NCBI GenBank assembly: GCA_964019135.1
Contig: OZ025252.1
Location: 48,210,959-48,274,958, forward strand
Direction of reading: 5' to 3'
DNA: 64,000 nt
From: Arenicola marina
Lineage: Eukaryota; Annelida; Polychaeta; Arenicolidae
The translations under genes and the position numbers were made by a program. A model generated the notes under the pieces. It saw only the letters and a program-made list of their open reading frames with translations. It was not told where the DNA came from and ran no database searches. Below, piece by piece: positions 13,701 to 28,700 of this stretch (positions are counted from its first letter, which is position 1; each line of letters starts with the position of its first letter).

Positions 13701-16700
13701 TTACATCCTGGTGGGTCAGAATGTGAGGGACGACTCCATCTGTTCACACAATATACCAGGTGGGTTACATCCTGGTGGGTCAGAATGTGAAGGACGACTC
13801 CATCTGTTCACACAATATACCAGGGGGTTACATCCTGGTGGGTCAGATTGTGAAGGACGACTCCATCCGTTCACACGGAATAGCAGGTGGGTTACATCCT
13901 GGTGGGTCAGAATGTGAGGGACGACTCCATCTGTTCACGCAATATACCATGTGGGTTACATCCTGGTGGGTCAGAATGTGAGGGACTACTCCATCTGTTC
14001 ACACAATATACCAGGTGGGTTACATCCTGGTGGGTCAGAATGTGAAGGACGACTCCATCTGTTCACACAATATACCAGGTAGGTTACATCCTGGTGGGTC
14101 AGAATGTGAAGGACGACTCTATGTGTTCACACAATATACCAGGTGGGTTACATCTTGGTGGGTCAGAATATGAAGGATGACTCCATCTGTTCACACAATA
14201 TAAACAGGTGGGTTACATCCTGGTGGGTCAGAATGTGAAGGACGACTCCATCTGTTCACACAATATACCAGGTGGGTTACATCCTGGTGGGTTAGAATGT
14301 GAGGGACGACTCCATCTGTTCACACAATATAAACAGGTGGGTTACATCCTGGTTGGTCAGAATGTGAGGGACGACTCCATCTGTTCACACAATATATCGG
14401 GTGGATTACATCCTGGTGGGTCAGATTGTGAAGGACGACTCCTTCTGTTCACACAATATACCAGGTGGGTTACATCCTTGTGGGTCAGAATGTGAAGGAC
14501 GACTCCATCTGTTCACACAATATACCAGGTGGGTTACATCCTGGTGGATCGGATTGTGAAGGACGACTCCATCTGTTCACACGGAATAGCAGGTGGGTAA
14601 CATCCTGGTGGGTCAGAATGTGAGGGACGACTCCATCTGTTCACGCAATATACCAGGTGGGTTACATCCTGGTGGGTCAGAATGTGAGGGACTACTCCAT
14701 CTGTTCACACAATATACCAGGTGGGTTACATCCTGGTGGGTCAGAATGTGAAGGACGACTCCATCTGTTCACACAATATACCAGGTAGGTTACATCCTGG
14801 TGGGTCATAATGTGAAGGACGACTCTATGTGTTCACACAATAAACCAGGTGGGTTACATCCTGGTGGGTCAGAATATGAGGGACGACTCCATCTGTTCAC
14901 ACAATATAAACAGGTGGGTTACATCCTGGTGGGTCAGAATGTGAAGGACGACTCCATCTGTTCACACAATATACCAGGTGGGTTACATCCTGGTGGGTCA
15001 GAATGCGAGAGACGACTCCATCTGTTCACACAATATAAACAGGTGGGTTACATCCTGGTTGGTCAGAATGTGGGGGACGACTCCATCTGTTCACACAATA
15101 TACCAGGTGGATTACATCCTGGTGGGACAGAATGTGAAGGACGACTCCTTCTGTTCACACGATATACCAGGTGGGTTGCATCCTGGTGGGTCAGAATGTG
15201 ACGGACAACTCCATCTGTTCACAGACTATACCAGGTGGGTTACATCCTGGTGGGTCAGAATGTGAGAGACGACTCCATCTGTTCACACAATATAACAGAT
15301 GGGTTACACCCTGGTGGGTCAGAATGTGAAGAACGACTCCATCTGTTCACACGGAATAGCAAGTGGGTTACATCTTGGTAGGTCAGAATGTGAGGGACGA
15401 CTCCATCTGTTCACACAATATACCAGGTGGGTTACATCCTGGTGGGTCAGAATGTGAAGGACGACTCCATCTGTTCACACGGAATAGCAGGTGGGTTACA
15501 TCCTTGTGGGTCAGAATGTGAAGGACGGCTCCATCTGTTCACGCGGAATAGCAGGTGGGTAACACGCTGGTCGGTCAGAATGTGAGGGACGACTCCATCT
15601 GTTCACACGGAATAGCAGGTGGTTTACATCCTGGTTTAGTCAGAATGTGAAGGACGACTTCATCTGTTCACACGGAATAGCAGGTGGGTTACATTCTGGT
15701 GGGTCAGAATGTGAAGGACGACTTCATCTGTTCACACGGAATAGCAGGAGGGTTACATCCTGGTGGGTCAGAACTTTAGGGATGACTCCATCTGTTCACA
15801 CGGAATAGCAGGTGGGTTACATTCTGGTGGGTCAGAATGTGAAGGACGACTTCATCTGTTCACACGGAATAGCAGGTGGGTTACATCCTGGTGGGTCAGA
15901 ACTTTAGGGACGACTCCATCTGTTCACACGGAATAGCAGGTGGGTTACATTCTGGTGGGTCAGAATGTGAAGGACGACTTCATCTGTTCACACGGAATAG
16001 CAGGTGGGTTGCATCCTGGTGGGTCAGAACTTTAGGGACGACTCCATCTGTTCACACGGAATAGCAGGTGGGTTACATTAGCAGGTGGGTTACATTCTGG
16101 TGGGTCAGAATGTGAAGGACGACTTCATCTGTTCACACGGAATAGCAGGTGGGTTACATCCTGGTGGGTCAGAACTTTAGGGACGACTCCATCTGTTCAC
16201 ACGGAATAGCAGGTGGGTTACATTCTGGTGGGTCAGAATGTGAAGGACGACTTCATCTGTTCACACGGAATAGCAGGTGGGTTACATCCTGGTGGGTCAG
16301 AACTTTAGGGACGACTCCATCTGTTCACACGGAATAGCAGGTGGCTTCACATTCCTACGTCCTGGTGGGGTCAAAATGCGAAGGACGACTCCATGTGTTC
16401 ACACAATATACCAGGTGGGTTACATCCTGGTGGGTTAGAATGTGAAGGACGACTTCGTCTGTTCACACGGAATAGCAGGTAGGTTACATCCTGGTGCGTG
16501 CGCTGGTCCTTCAGATGGTATAACAATGGTATTTGACATTGACGTCACCCATTATTAGCATGTTATACAATCTTTGCGCCATCATATAATATTCGTTATT
16601 TCCGCCTTTCACTCAGGTGTCGTCAACGTGCTTCTGATGGTCGCGGATTATATCCAAGTCCAGCCCGGCGATGTCTATGGCTGGTGAGTGGCCTTCTCCT

Positions 16701-19700
16701 CTCCCGGTCACTCTCAACCACGTGTTTGTGGGTCCGGATCCCCCTTCCAGGCCTTGTACTTATTCCTTCTGGATCCCGCTCTTATGGCTCGCTATAATGT
16801 ATGTGTCAGCCTGGATCCGCATCTCGCTAGCACTACTCCGCACATCAAAGGTCCTGCCCCACGCTTCAAATCTGGAGCATGTTTAACCCATTCAGCCTTC
16901 ATCGTCCCTGGAGGAACCCTGACTCAATTTAGCCTGTGCACAAAAACATCAATTCATTTTATTTCGTTGATCTCTCGTTCTGGATCATGCATAGCATGGC
17001 ATATATAAATATATCTACATGTCTCGATCAATCTCTCAACCCAGTTTACCACCAGATATTATCTAACCTTTGGGATCACCAGGATCTACATCTATATTTG
17101 TTACCGTGTCCAACTGTCCCGCATTTCCTAAGCTTGGGCTTGGCTCCAGGAGAGACGACCAAACCATCCCGACGGTCACTCGGGTGATCCCGTACAACGA
17201 GGCGCTCTCTGGATCCGGACAGTACGGCCAGGTCCTGATCCTGGAGAAGTCGGCCGCATCCTGCTCCGGAACCCCCGGCCAGACGTGCCCCTGGGTGCCC
17301 GTCCAGGCCGGCGGGGAGGCCAAGGTCACAGTCCGAGATTACTCACTGATTGCGGTAGTGCAAGAAGGTCAGTGTCCGGCGCGGTATGGCCGTCAGGGTG
17401 GAACAAAACACAGGTCCCGAACAATTAAAGTCGGTTATTACATACCAACCCTTTCTGTCGTCTGTTTTTAGTGTATTTCACAGTTCAAATATAAGCTTAA
17501 TTAAAAAATAATAATCATTGAGGCCATTTTCTGTTCGTATTTGAGTTGTCGCGCTGGCCCACGGTAACCTGTTCTCCCTCTCCCACCTGACTGGTGACCC
17601 ACCCTCCCTCCCGCCCTCCAGGGGTGCCGCCCTACTTCAGCAACCTGCCGGCCACCGCACCGCTGTACGAGAACGAGGCTGCAGGGACGCTGGTGTACAA
17701 GGTGGAGGGCTTCAACTCCTTCAGCGCGACGACGGCCGTGCCGCCCGACCTGGTGTACACCCTGAAGACCGCCACGCCACCGGCTACCGCCTGCGATATC
17801 ACTGACTTCGCCATCGACGCCGGTACAGGTAGGCGCGGCTTGATCCAATTGTGCATGATATTATATATTGCTTTTATTGTTGGCGCCATGTCACCTCACA
17901 TGCGGACCGCAAGACAGTCATCAAAACTGTACTTGTATTAAAGTTATTATTCAGTATTATAGTTATTATTACTAATTAATATGGTTTGTCCAGTGCTTGT
18001 TTGATTGTCATTTCCACTGACAGGCGAGATCACAACAACGGGGCCCCTTGACCACGAGACGGCGCCGTCAACATGTGTACTTGAGATCCAGGTCATAGAG
18101 GACCCGGCGACACCGTTACTAGAGACTCTGACGGTGGAGATCCTGGACGTGAACGAGCCGCACGACCTGACAGGACTGCCCGCCACCGTCGTCCTGGACG
18201 CGGCCATCGACAACACCGGGTTCACGGTAACTAGAGTCAACACCGGATTGTAATACCACTTGGCAATTACAAGTATAACACACATGTTATATTGCTTTAA
18301 TAGAAATATTATAGGATGACTGTTGAATAAATCATGCATAACCGTAATACATTGCACAGAAATTCAAATTTGATAATTGTTGTGGTTCACATAATTCTCT
18401 AATATCATTAAATTTGGAATACTTATGGTGTCAGCTTCTGGGCTGTGCGTAATGCTTAACTAACACAGGATTATAACTGACGAACCAGTGGATTATGAGT
18501 CCATCTTGTAACCATCGAGTGAACACGTCGTTTTGCCCATACTATCTGTTTTTCTTCGCTTTATGATAGTAGTTGTGTCACCTACCTCCGCTGGGCGCTG
18601 CACTAGTTGGCTTGAATTTGAGATTTTGTTCATTATGGATACATATAATACACATGCAATTTATGTCTATAGGTAATAGATTTGGATTTTTCTGATCTTG
18701 ACGACTCGGGAAGCGTCTTGGGTGGCCCGATCACTTTCCACATGCAGTACTCCACTCCACCCAACGCCCCCGTCACCCTGAACGCTAACACAGGTAGGTG
18801 GTGCCTTACCACGTACAGTACTCCACTCCACCCAACGCCCCCGTCACCCTGAACGCTAACACAGGTAGGTGGTGCCTTACCACGTACAGTACTCCACTCC
18901 ACCCAACGCCCCCGTCACCCTGAACGCTAACACAGGTAGGTGGTGCCTTACCACATACAGTACTCCACTCCACCCAACGCCCCCGTCACCCTGAACGCTA
19001 ACACAGGTAGGTGGCGCCTTACCACGTACAGTACTCCACTCCACCCAACGCCCCCGTCACCCTGAACGCTAACACAGGTAGGTGGTGCCTTACCACGTAC
19101 AGTACTCCACTCCACCCAACGCCCCCGTCACCCTGAACGCTAACACAGGTAGGTGGTGCCTTACCACGTACAGTACTCCACTCCACCCAACGCCCCCGTC
19201 ATCCTGAACGCTAACACAGGTAGGTGGTGCCTTACCACGTACAGTACTCCACTCCACCCAACGCCCCCGTCACCCTGAACGCTAACACAGGTAGGTGGTG
19301 CCTTACCACGTACAGTACTCCACTCCACCCAACGCCCCCGTCACCCTGAACGCTAACACAGGTAGGTGGTGCCTTACCACGTACAGTACTCCACTCCACC
19401 CAACGCCCCCGTCACCCTGAACGCTAACACAGGTAGGTGGTGCCTTACCACGTACAGTACTCCACTCCACCCAACGCCCCCGTCACCCTGAACGCTAACA
19501 CAGGTAGGTGGTGCCTTACCACGTACAGTACTCCACTCCACCCAACGCCCCCGTCACCCTGACCGCTAACACAGGTAGGTGGTGCCTTACCACGTACAGT
19601 ACTCCACTCCACCCAACGCCCCCGTCACCCTGAACGCTAACACAGGTAGGTGGTGCCTTACCACGTACAGTACTCCACTCCACCCAACGCCCCCGTCACC

Positions 19701-22700
19701 CTGAACGCTAACACAGGTAGGTGGTGCCTTACCACGTACAGTACTCCACTCCACCCAACGCCCCCGTCACCCTGAACGCTAACACAGGTAGGTGGTGCCT
19801 AATTTTTTGTCCTGATATCTAAATACAAGTATTGATATAAACGTCGTCACATGACGTTTTGCATCTCAATTTTAATGAGAAATTTATCAGTGTAACTGGA
19901 AAATAATAATATGAGTTACTCCACGTGTGTGTTCATGTTCATGCCTGGTGTGTTGTCCTGTGGCTCCACCAGGTAAGATCACCGTGAGCCAGGACCTGGA
20001 TGACTGGCTCTCCCCGCTGTACTTCACCGTCGGGTACGTGGCTGCGGACTCGGACTTCTACTCGGGACCGAAGGAGCTGACGATCCTGATCACCAACATC
20101 CGCCAGCCCCCCATCCTCACCAACCTGGAGGCCACCGTCACCGTCCCGGAGGACGTCCTGGGAATCCCTAACGATGTCATCTACGATGTAAGAGCTTTCC
20201 GTAACTTGTCCCATGTAGGCCCTGTAGACAATCTCCCGGCAGAGGTCGCTCGTTCCTCACGTCATATATCCTTTGCCCCACGTAAAAACCCATTTATTGG
20301 TCGTGGGGTGGGTCGTGGGGTCACGCACGTTTTTCGAGGATTTTTTAGCTTGAATTTTACAATTTGGACGCATCATTTAAACAATGTAGCCTTCTCGTTA
20401 TTGTTGATCACATTTGTGAAATTAAGTGAAAAGCCCGTAATTTCAAAATGACTCATTAAAACATTAAATAGCTGCACGCCTTTGACCTCGATCGAACTTA
20501 AAATCTATTTCGCAAATAACATGGCGGGAAATTAATCAACATAGAATGAGTTTATCCGGGGCGGTACTATTTAGGACGCCCTCTGCCGGGTGATCGACGA
20601 AGCTATATAAATAACTACAAATTTATTTCTGGCGTTCTTTGTAAACTAAAAGGTTCGTAATCGATCGATTAATGTTTCGGGTTCTCTAATATCTTATTTG
20701 AGCGTTATCTGAAAAGTGGGAGATGTTTCCATGAAGAACATTCTATTGATATTTTAGTCGGTCTATGTAAACCTATATATGACTGCAAATGAGCTCGTAA
20801 CCTCTTTGTGTAAACTAATTGTACTGGTTGTAATTAGTTTGTAATTGATCGATAAAAGATACGGCTTCATGTATTATCAGCTTGATATCTTGATGCACTG
20901 TTCTGTTGTTGTTTTCTGCGATGTGGGGAATTCCATAGGAATTCAACGTCACCATGGTAACAGTGGGCGTCATTCAATCTCTTTCATATCGATGCATGAT
21001 CTGACCATTTAACGCATGCGCGGTATCGTTTCCGGTGAAATGGACAGGTGAATGGCAAGCTTTTGCCTGACAACCGCGGCGGCGGTAAACGCTTCAACAT
21101 CACACAAGTCTACCCGCTGACGACTCAACAAGGCATATTTACAATCAATGAATTCAGTAAGTCTCCCCTTGCTCCCCAACTTCCCTCTCAACAGGACGCC
21201 CGCTATTTGGTCTCTACATTACAGCCGCAAGTTTGTGTGTTTCTGTGTGACAGGTGGATGGGCAGGAGGTACCAAGTGACAGCAGGGGAACACCTTTGGA
21301 CTTTGCCATCGCCGAAGTCTTCCCCAGAACTGCTGCTGCCGACTTGTTCACAATAGACACCAGTAAGTGGGACGGCTGCCATGGTTACCAGGCCAGCGCT
21401 CCCTGCTACTCACCCCAAACAGAGTTCTGATTTCCACAGTTCGGCATCTGACTGCGCCACAGTTCGGAAGCTGTGCTGTAGTTCGGCATTCTGCTCTGGT
21501 GACGTCATGGTTATTATATAAAGCCTTTGACAGCATGGAACTCTCCTCCACCAATCAACCACACCGCCACGGTGGCGGTCGCCACACCCCCTGTGGTGCC
21601 TGGGTGATTGTGTGACTCTCCTCCACCAATCAACCACACCGCCACGGTAGCGGTCGCCACACCCCCTGTGGTACCTGGGTGATTGTGTGACTCTCCTCCA
21701 CCAATCAACCACACCGCCACGGTAGCGGTCGCCACACCCCCTGTGGTACCTGGGTGATTGTGTGACTCTCCTCCACCAATCAACCACACCGCCACGGTAG
21801 CGGTCGCCACACCCCCTGTGGTACCTGGGTGATTGTGTGACTCTCCTCCACCAATCAACCACACCGCCACGGTAGCGGTCGCCACACCCCCTGTGGTGCC
21901 TGGGTGATTGTGTGACTCTCCTCCACCAATCAACCACACCGCCACGGTGGCGGTCGCCACACCCACTGTGGTGCCTGGGTGATTGTGTGACTCTCCTCCA
22001 CCAATCAACCACACCGCCACGGTGGCGGTCGCCACACCCCCTGTGGTGCCTGGGTGATTGTGTGACTCTCCTCCACCAATCAACCACACCGCCACGGTAG
22101 CGGTCGCCACACCCCCTGTGGTGCCTGGGTGATTGTGTGACTCTCCTCCACCAATCAACCACACCGCCACGGTGGCGGTCGCCACACCCACTGTGGTGCC
22201 TGGGTGATTGTGTGACTCTCCTCCACCAATCAACCACACCGCCACGGTAGCGGTCGCCACACCCCCTGTGGTGCCTGGGTGATTGTGTGACTCTCCTCCA
22301 CCAATCAACCACACCGCCGCGGTGTCGGTCGCCACACCCCCTGTGGTGCCTGGGTGATTGTGTGACTCTCCTCCACCAATCAACCACACCGCCACGGTAG
22401 CGGTCGCCACACCCCCTGTGGTGCCTGGGTGATTGTGTGACTCTCCTCCACCAATCAACCACACCGCCACGGTAGCGGTCGCCACACCCCCTGTGGTGCC
22501 TGGGTGATTGTGTGACTCTCCTCCACCAATCAACCACACCGCCACGGTAGCGGTCGCCACACCCCCTGTGGTGCCTGGGTGATTGTGTGACTCTCCTCCA
22601 CCAATCAACCACACCGCCACGGTAGCGGTCGCCACACCCCCTGTGGTGCCTGGGTGATTGTGTGACTCTCCTCCACCAATCAACCACACCGCCACGGTGG

Positions 22701-25700
22701 CGGTCGCCACACCCCCTGTGGTGCCTGGGTGATTGTGTGACTCTCCTCCACCAATCAACCACACCGCCACGGTGGCGGTCGCCACACCCCCTGTGGTGCC
22801 TGGGTGATTGTGTGACTCTCCTCCACCAATCAACCACACCGCCACGGTGTCGGTCGCCACACCCCCTGTGGTGCCTGGGTGATTGTGTGACTCTCCTCCA
22901 CCAATCAACCACACCGCCACGGTAGCGGTCGCCACACCCCCTGTGGTGCCTGGGTGATTGTGTGACTCTCCTCCACCAATCAACCACACCGCCGCGGTGG
23001 CGGTCGCCACACCCCCTGTGGTGCCTGGGTGATTGTGTGACTCTCCTCCACCAATCAACCACACCGCCACGGTAGCGGTCGCCACACCCCCTGTGGTGCC
23101 TGGGTGATTGTGTGACTCTCCTCCACCAATCAACCACACCGCCACGGTGGCGGTCGCCACACCCCCTGTGGTGCCTGGGTGATTGTGTGACTCTCCTCCA
23201 CCAATCAACCACACCGCCACGGTGTCGGTCGCCACACCCCCTGTGGTGCCTGGGTGATTGTGTGACTCTCCTCCACCAATCAACCACACCGCCACGGTAG
23301 CGGTCGCCACACCCCCTGTGGTGCCTGGGTGATTGTGTGACTCTCCTCCACCAATCAACCACACCGCCGCGGTAGCGGTCGCCACACCCCCTGTGGTGCC
23401 TGGGTGATTGTGTGACTCTCCTCCACCAATCAACCACACCGCCACGGTAGCGGTCGCCACACCCCCTGTGGTGCCTGGGTGATTGTGTGACTCTCCTCCA
23501 CCAATCAACCACACCGCCACGGTAGCGGTCGCCACACCCCCTGTGGTGCCTGGGTGATTGTGTGACTCTCCTCCACCAATCAACCACACCGCCACGGTAG
23601 CGGTCGCCACACCCCCTGTGGTGCCTGGGTGATTGTGTGACTCTCCTCCACCAATCAACCACACCGCCACGGTGGCGGTCGCCACACCCCCTGTGGTGCC
23701 TGGGTGATTGTGTGACTCTCCTCCACCAATCAACCACACCGCCACGGTGGCGGTCGCCACACCCCCTGTGGTGCCTGGGTGATTGTGTGACTCTCCTCCA
23801 CCAATCAACCACACCGCCACGGTAGCGGTCGCCACACCCCCTGTGGTGCCTGGGTGATTGTGTGACTCTCCTCCACCAATCAACCACACCGCCACGGTAG
23901 CGGTCGCCACACCCACTGTGGTGCCTGGGTGATTGTGTGACTCTCCTCCACCAATCAACCACACCGCCGCGGTAGCGGTCGCCACACCCCCTGTGGTACC
24001 TGGGTGATTGTGTGACTCTCCTCCACCAATCAACCACACCGCCACGGTAGCGGTCGCCACACCCCCTGTGGTGCCTGGGTGATTGTGTGACTCTCCTCCA
24101 CCAATCAACCACACCGCCACGGTAGCGGTCGCCACACCCCCTGTGGTGCCTGGGTGATTGTGTGACTCTCCTCCACCAATCAACCACACCGCCACGGTAG
24201 CGGTCGCCACACCCACTGTGGTGCCTGGGTGATTGTGTGACTCTCCTCCACCAATCAACCACACCGCCGCGGTAGCGGTCGCCACACCCCCTGTGGTACC
24301 TGGGTGATTGTGTGACTCTCCTCCACCAATCAACCACACCGCCACGGTAGCGGTCGCCACACCCCCTGTGGTGCCTGGGTGATTGTGTGACTCTCCTCCA
24401 CCAATCAACCACACCGCCACGGTGGCGGTCGCCACACCCCCTGTGGTACCTGGGTGATTGTGTGACTCTCCTCCACCAATCAACCACACCGCCACGGTAG
24501 CGGTCGCCACACCCCCTGTGGTGCCTGGGTGATTGTGTGACTCTCCTCCACCAATCAACCACACCGCCACGGTGGCGGTCGCCACACCCCCTGTGGTGCC
24601 TGGGTGATTGTGTGACTCTCCTCCACCAATCAACCACACCGCCACGGTAGCGGTCGCCACACCCCCTGTGGTGCCTGGGTGATTGTGTGACTCTCCTCCA
24701 CCAATCAACCACACCGCCACGGTAGCGGTCGCCACACCCCCTGTGGTGCCTGGGTGATTGTGTGACTCTCCTCCACCAATCAACCACACCGCCACGGTAG
24801 CGGTCGCCACACCCCCTGTGGTGCCTGGGTGATTGTGTGACTCTCCTCCACCAATCAACCACACCGCCGCGGTAGCGGTCGCCACACCCCCTGTGGTGCC
24901 TGGGTGATTGTGTGACTCTCCTCCACCAATCAACCACACCGCCACGGTAGCGGTCGCCACACCCCCTGTGGTGCCTGGGTGATTGTGTGACTCTCCTCCA
25001 CCAATCAACCACACCGCCACGGTAGCGGTCGCCACACCCACTGTGGTGCCTGGGTGATTGTGTGACTCTCCTCCACCAATCAACCACACCGCCGCGGTGG
25101 CGGTCGCCACACCCCCTGTGGTGCCTGGGTGATTGTGTGACTCTCCTCCACCAATCAACCACACCGCCACGGTGGCGGTCGCCACACCCCCTGTGGTACC
25201 TGGGTGATTGTGTGACTCTCCTCCACCAATCAACCACACCGCCACGGTAGCGGTCGCCACACCCCCTGTGGTGCCTGGGTGATTGTGTGACTCTCCTCCA
25301 CCAATCAACCACACCGCCACGGTGGCGGTCGCCACACCCCCTGTGGTGCCTGGGTGATTGTGTGACTCTCCTCCACCAATCAACCACACCGCCACGGTAG
25401 CGGTCGCCACACCCCCTGTGGTGCCTGGGTGATTGTGTGACTCTCCTCCACCAATCAACCACACCGCCGCGGTAGCGGTCGCCACACCCCCTGTGGTGCC
25501 TGGGTGATTGTGTGACTCTCCTCCACCAATCAACCACACCGCCGCGGTAGCGGTCGCCACACCCCCTGTGGTGCCTGGGTGATTGTGTGACTCTCCTCCA
25601 CCAATCAACCACACCGCCGCGGTAGCGGTCGCCACACCCCCTGTGGTGCCTGGGTGATTGTGTGACTCTCCTCCACCAATCAACCACACCGCCACGGTGG

Positions 25701-28700
25701 CGGTCGCCACACCCCCTGTGGTACCTGGGTGATTGTGTGACTCTCCTCCACCAATCAACCACACCGCCACGGTGGCGGTCGCCACACCCCCTGTGGTGCC
25801 TGGGTGATTGTGTGACTCTCCTCCACCAATCAACCACACCGCCACGGTAGCGGTCGCCACACCCCCTGTGGTGCCTGGGTGATTGTGTGACTCTCCTCCA
25901 CCAATCAACCACACCGCCACGGTGGCGGTCGCCACACCCCCTGTGGTGCCTGGGTGATTGTGTGACTCTCCTCCACCAATCAACCACACCGCCACGGTAG
26001 CGGTCGCCACACCCCCTGTGGTGCCTGGGTGATTGTGTGACTCTCCTCCACCAATCAACCACACCGCCACGGTAGCGGTCGCCACACCCCCTGTGGTGCC
26101 TGGGTGATTGTGTGACTCTCCTCCACCAATCAACCACACCGCCGCGGTAGCGGTCGCCACACCCCCTGTGGTGCCTGGGTGATTGTGTGACTCTCCTCCA
26201 CCAATCAACCACACCGCCACGGTAGCGGTCGCCACACCCCCTGTGGTGCCTGGGTGATTGTGTGACTCTCCTCCACCAATCAACCACACCGCCACGGTAG
26301 CGGTCGCCACACCCACTGTGGTGCCTGGGTGATTGTGTGACTCTCCTCCACCAATCAACCACACCGCCGCGGTGGCGGTCGCCACACCCCCTGTGGTGCC
26401 TGGGTGATTGTGTGACTCTCCTCCACCAATCAACCACACCGCCACGGTAGCGGTCGCCACACCCCCTGTGGTGCCTGGGTGATTGTGTGACTCTCCTCCA
26501 CCAATCAACCACACCGCCACGGTGTCGGTCGCCACACCCCCTGTGGTGCCTGGGTGATTGTGTGACTCTCCTCCACCAATCAACCACACCGCCACGGTGG
26601 CGGTCGCCACACCCCCTGTGGTGCCTGGGTGATTGTGTGACTCTCCTCCACCAATCAACCACACCGCCACGGTAGCGGTCGCCACACCCCCTGTGGTGCC
26701 TGGGTGATTGTGTGACTCTCCTCCACCAATCAACCACACCGCCGCGGTAGCGGTCGCCACACCCCCTGTGGTGCCTGGGTGATTGTGTGACTCTCCTCCA
26801 CCAATCAACCACACCGCCACGGTAGCGGTCGCCACACCCCCTGTGGTACCTGGGTGATTGTGTGACTCTCCTCCACCAATCAACCACACCGCCACGGTAG
26901 CGGTCGCCACACCCCCTGTGGTGCCTGGGTGATTGTGTGACTCTCCTCCACCAATCAACCACACCGCCACGGTGGCGGTCGCCACACCCCCTGTGGTGCC
27001 TGGGTGATTGTGTGACTCTCCTCCACCAATCAACCACACCGCCACGGTGGCGGTCGCCACACCCCCTGTGGTGCCTGGGTGATTGTGTGACTCTCCTCCA
27101 CCAATCAACCACACCGCCGCGGTGGCGGTCGCCACACCCCCTGTGGTGCCTGGGTGATTGTGTGACTCTCCTCCACCAATCAACCACACCGCCACGGTAG
27201 CGGTCGCCACACCCCCTGTGGTGCCTGGGTGATTGTGTGACTCTCCTCCACCAATCAACCACACCGCCACGGTAGCGGTCGCCACACCCCCTGTGGTGCC
27301 TGGGTGATTGTGTGACTCTCCTCCACCAATCAACCACACCGCCACGGTAGCGGTCGCCACACCCCCTGTGGTGCCTGGGTGATTGTGTGACTCTCCTCCA
27401 CCAATCAACCACACCGCCACGGTGGCGGTCGCCACACCCCCTGTGGTGCCTGGGTGATTGTGTGACTCTCCTCCACCAATCAACCACACCGCCGCGGTAG
27501 CGGTCGCCACACCCCCTGTGGTGCCTGGGTGATTGTGTGACTCTCCTCCACCAATCAACCACACCGCCACGGTAGCGGTCGCCACACCCCCTGTGGTGCC
27601 TGGGTGATTGTGTGACTCTCCTCCACCAATCAACCACACCGCCACGGTAGCGGTCGCCACACCCCCTGTGGTGCCTGGGTGATTGTGTGACTCTCCTCCA
27701 CCAATCAACCACACCGCCGCGGTAGCGGTCGCCACACCCCCTGTGGTGCCTGGGTGATTGTGTGACTCTCCTCCACCAATCAACCACACCGCCACGGTAG
27801 CGGTCGCCACACCCCCTGTGGTGCCTGGGTGATTGTGTGACTCTCCTCCACCAATCAACCACACCGCCACGGTAGCGGTCGCCACACCCCCTGTGGTGCC
27901 TGGGTGATTGTGTGACTCTCCTCCACCAATCAACCACACCGCCACGGTGGCGGTCGCCACACCCCCTGTGGTGCCTGGGTGATTGTGTGACTCTCCTCCA
28001 CCAATCAACCACACCGCCGCGGTGGCGGTCGCCACACCCCCTGTGGTGCCTGGGTGATTGTGTGACTCTCCTCCACCAATCAACCACACCGCCACGGTGG
28101 CGGTCGCCACACCCCCTGTGGTGCCTGGGTGATTGTGTGACTCTCCTCCACCAATCAACCACACCGCCGCGGTAGCGGTCGCCACACCCCCTGTGGTGCC
28201 TGGGTGATTGTGTGACTCTCCTCCACCAATCAACCACACCGCCACGGTAGCGGTCGCCACACCCCCTGTGGTGCCTGGGTGATTGTGTGACTCTCCTCCA
28301 CCAATCAACCACACCGCCACGGTGGCGGTCGCCACACCCCCTGTGGTGCCTGGGTGATTGTGTGACTCTCCTCCACCAATCAACCACACCGCCACGGTGG
28401 CGGTCGCCACACCCCCTGTGGTGCCTGGGTGATTGTGTGACTCTCCTCCACCAATCAACCACACCGCCGCGGTGGCGGTCGCCACACCCCCTGTGGTGCC
28501 TGGGTGATTGTGTGACTCTCCTCCACCAATCAACCACACCGCCACGGTGGCGGTCGCCACACCCCCTGTGGTGCCTGGGTGATTGTGTGACTCTCCTCCA
28601 CCAATCAACCACACCGCCGCGGTAGCGGTCGCCACACCCCCTGTGGTGCCTGGGTGATTGTGTGACTCTCCTCCACCAATCAACCACACCGCCACGGTAG

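Noticed and set aside
2690-16497. CRISPR-like regular repeats
   Set aside because: The arrays are head-to-tail minisatellites without unique spacers, in an animal gene.
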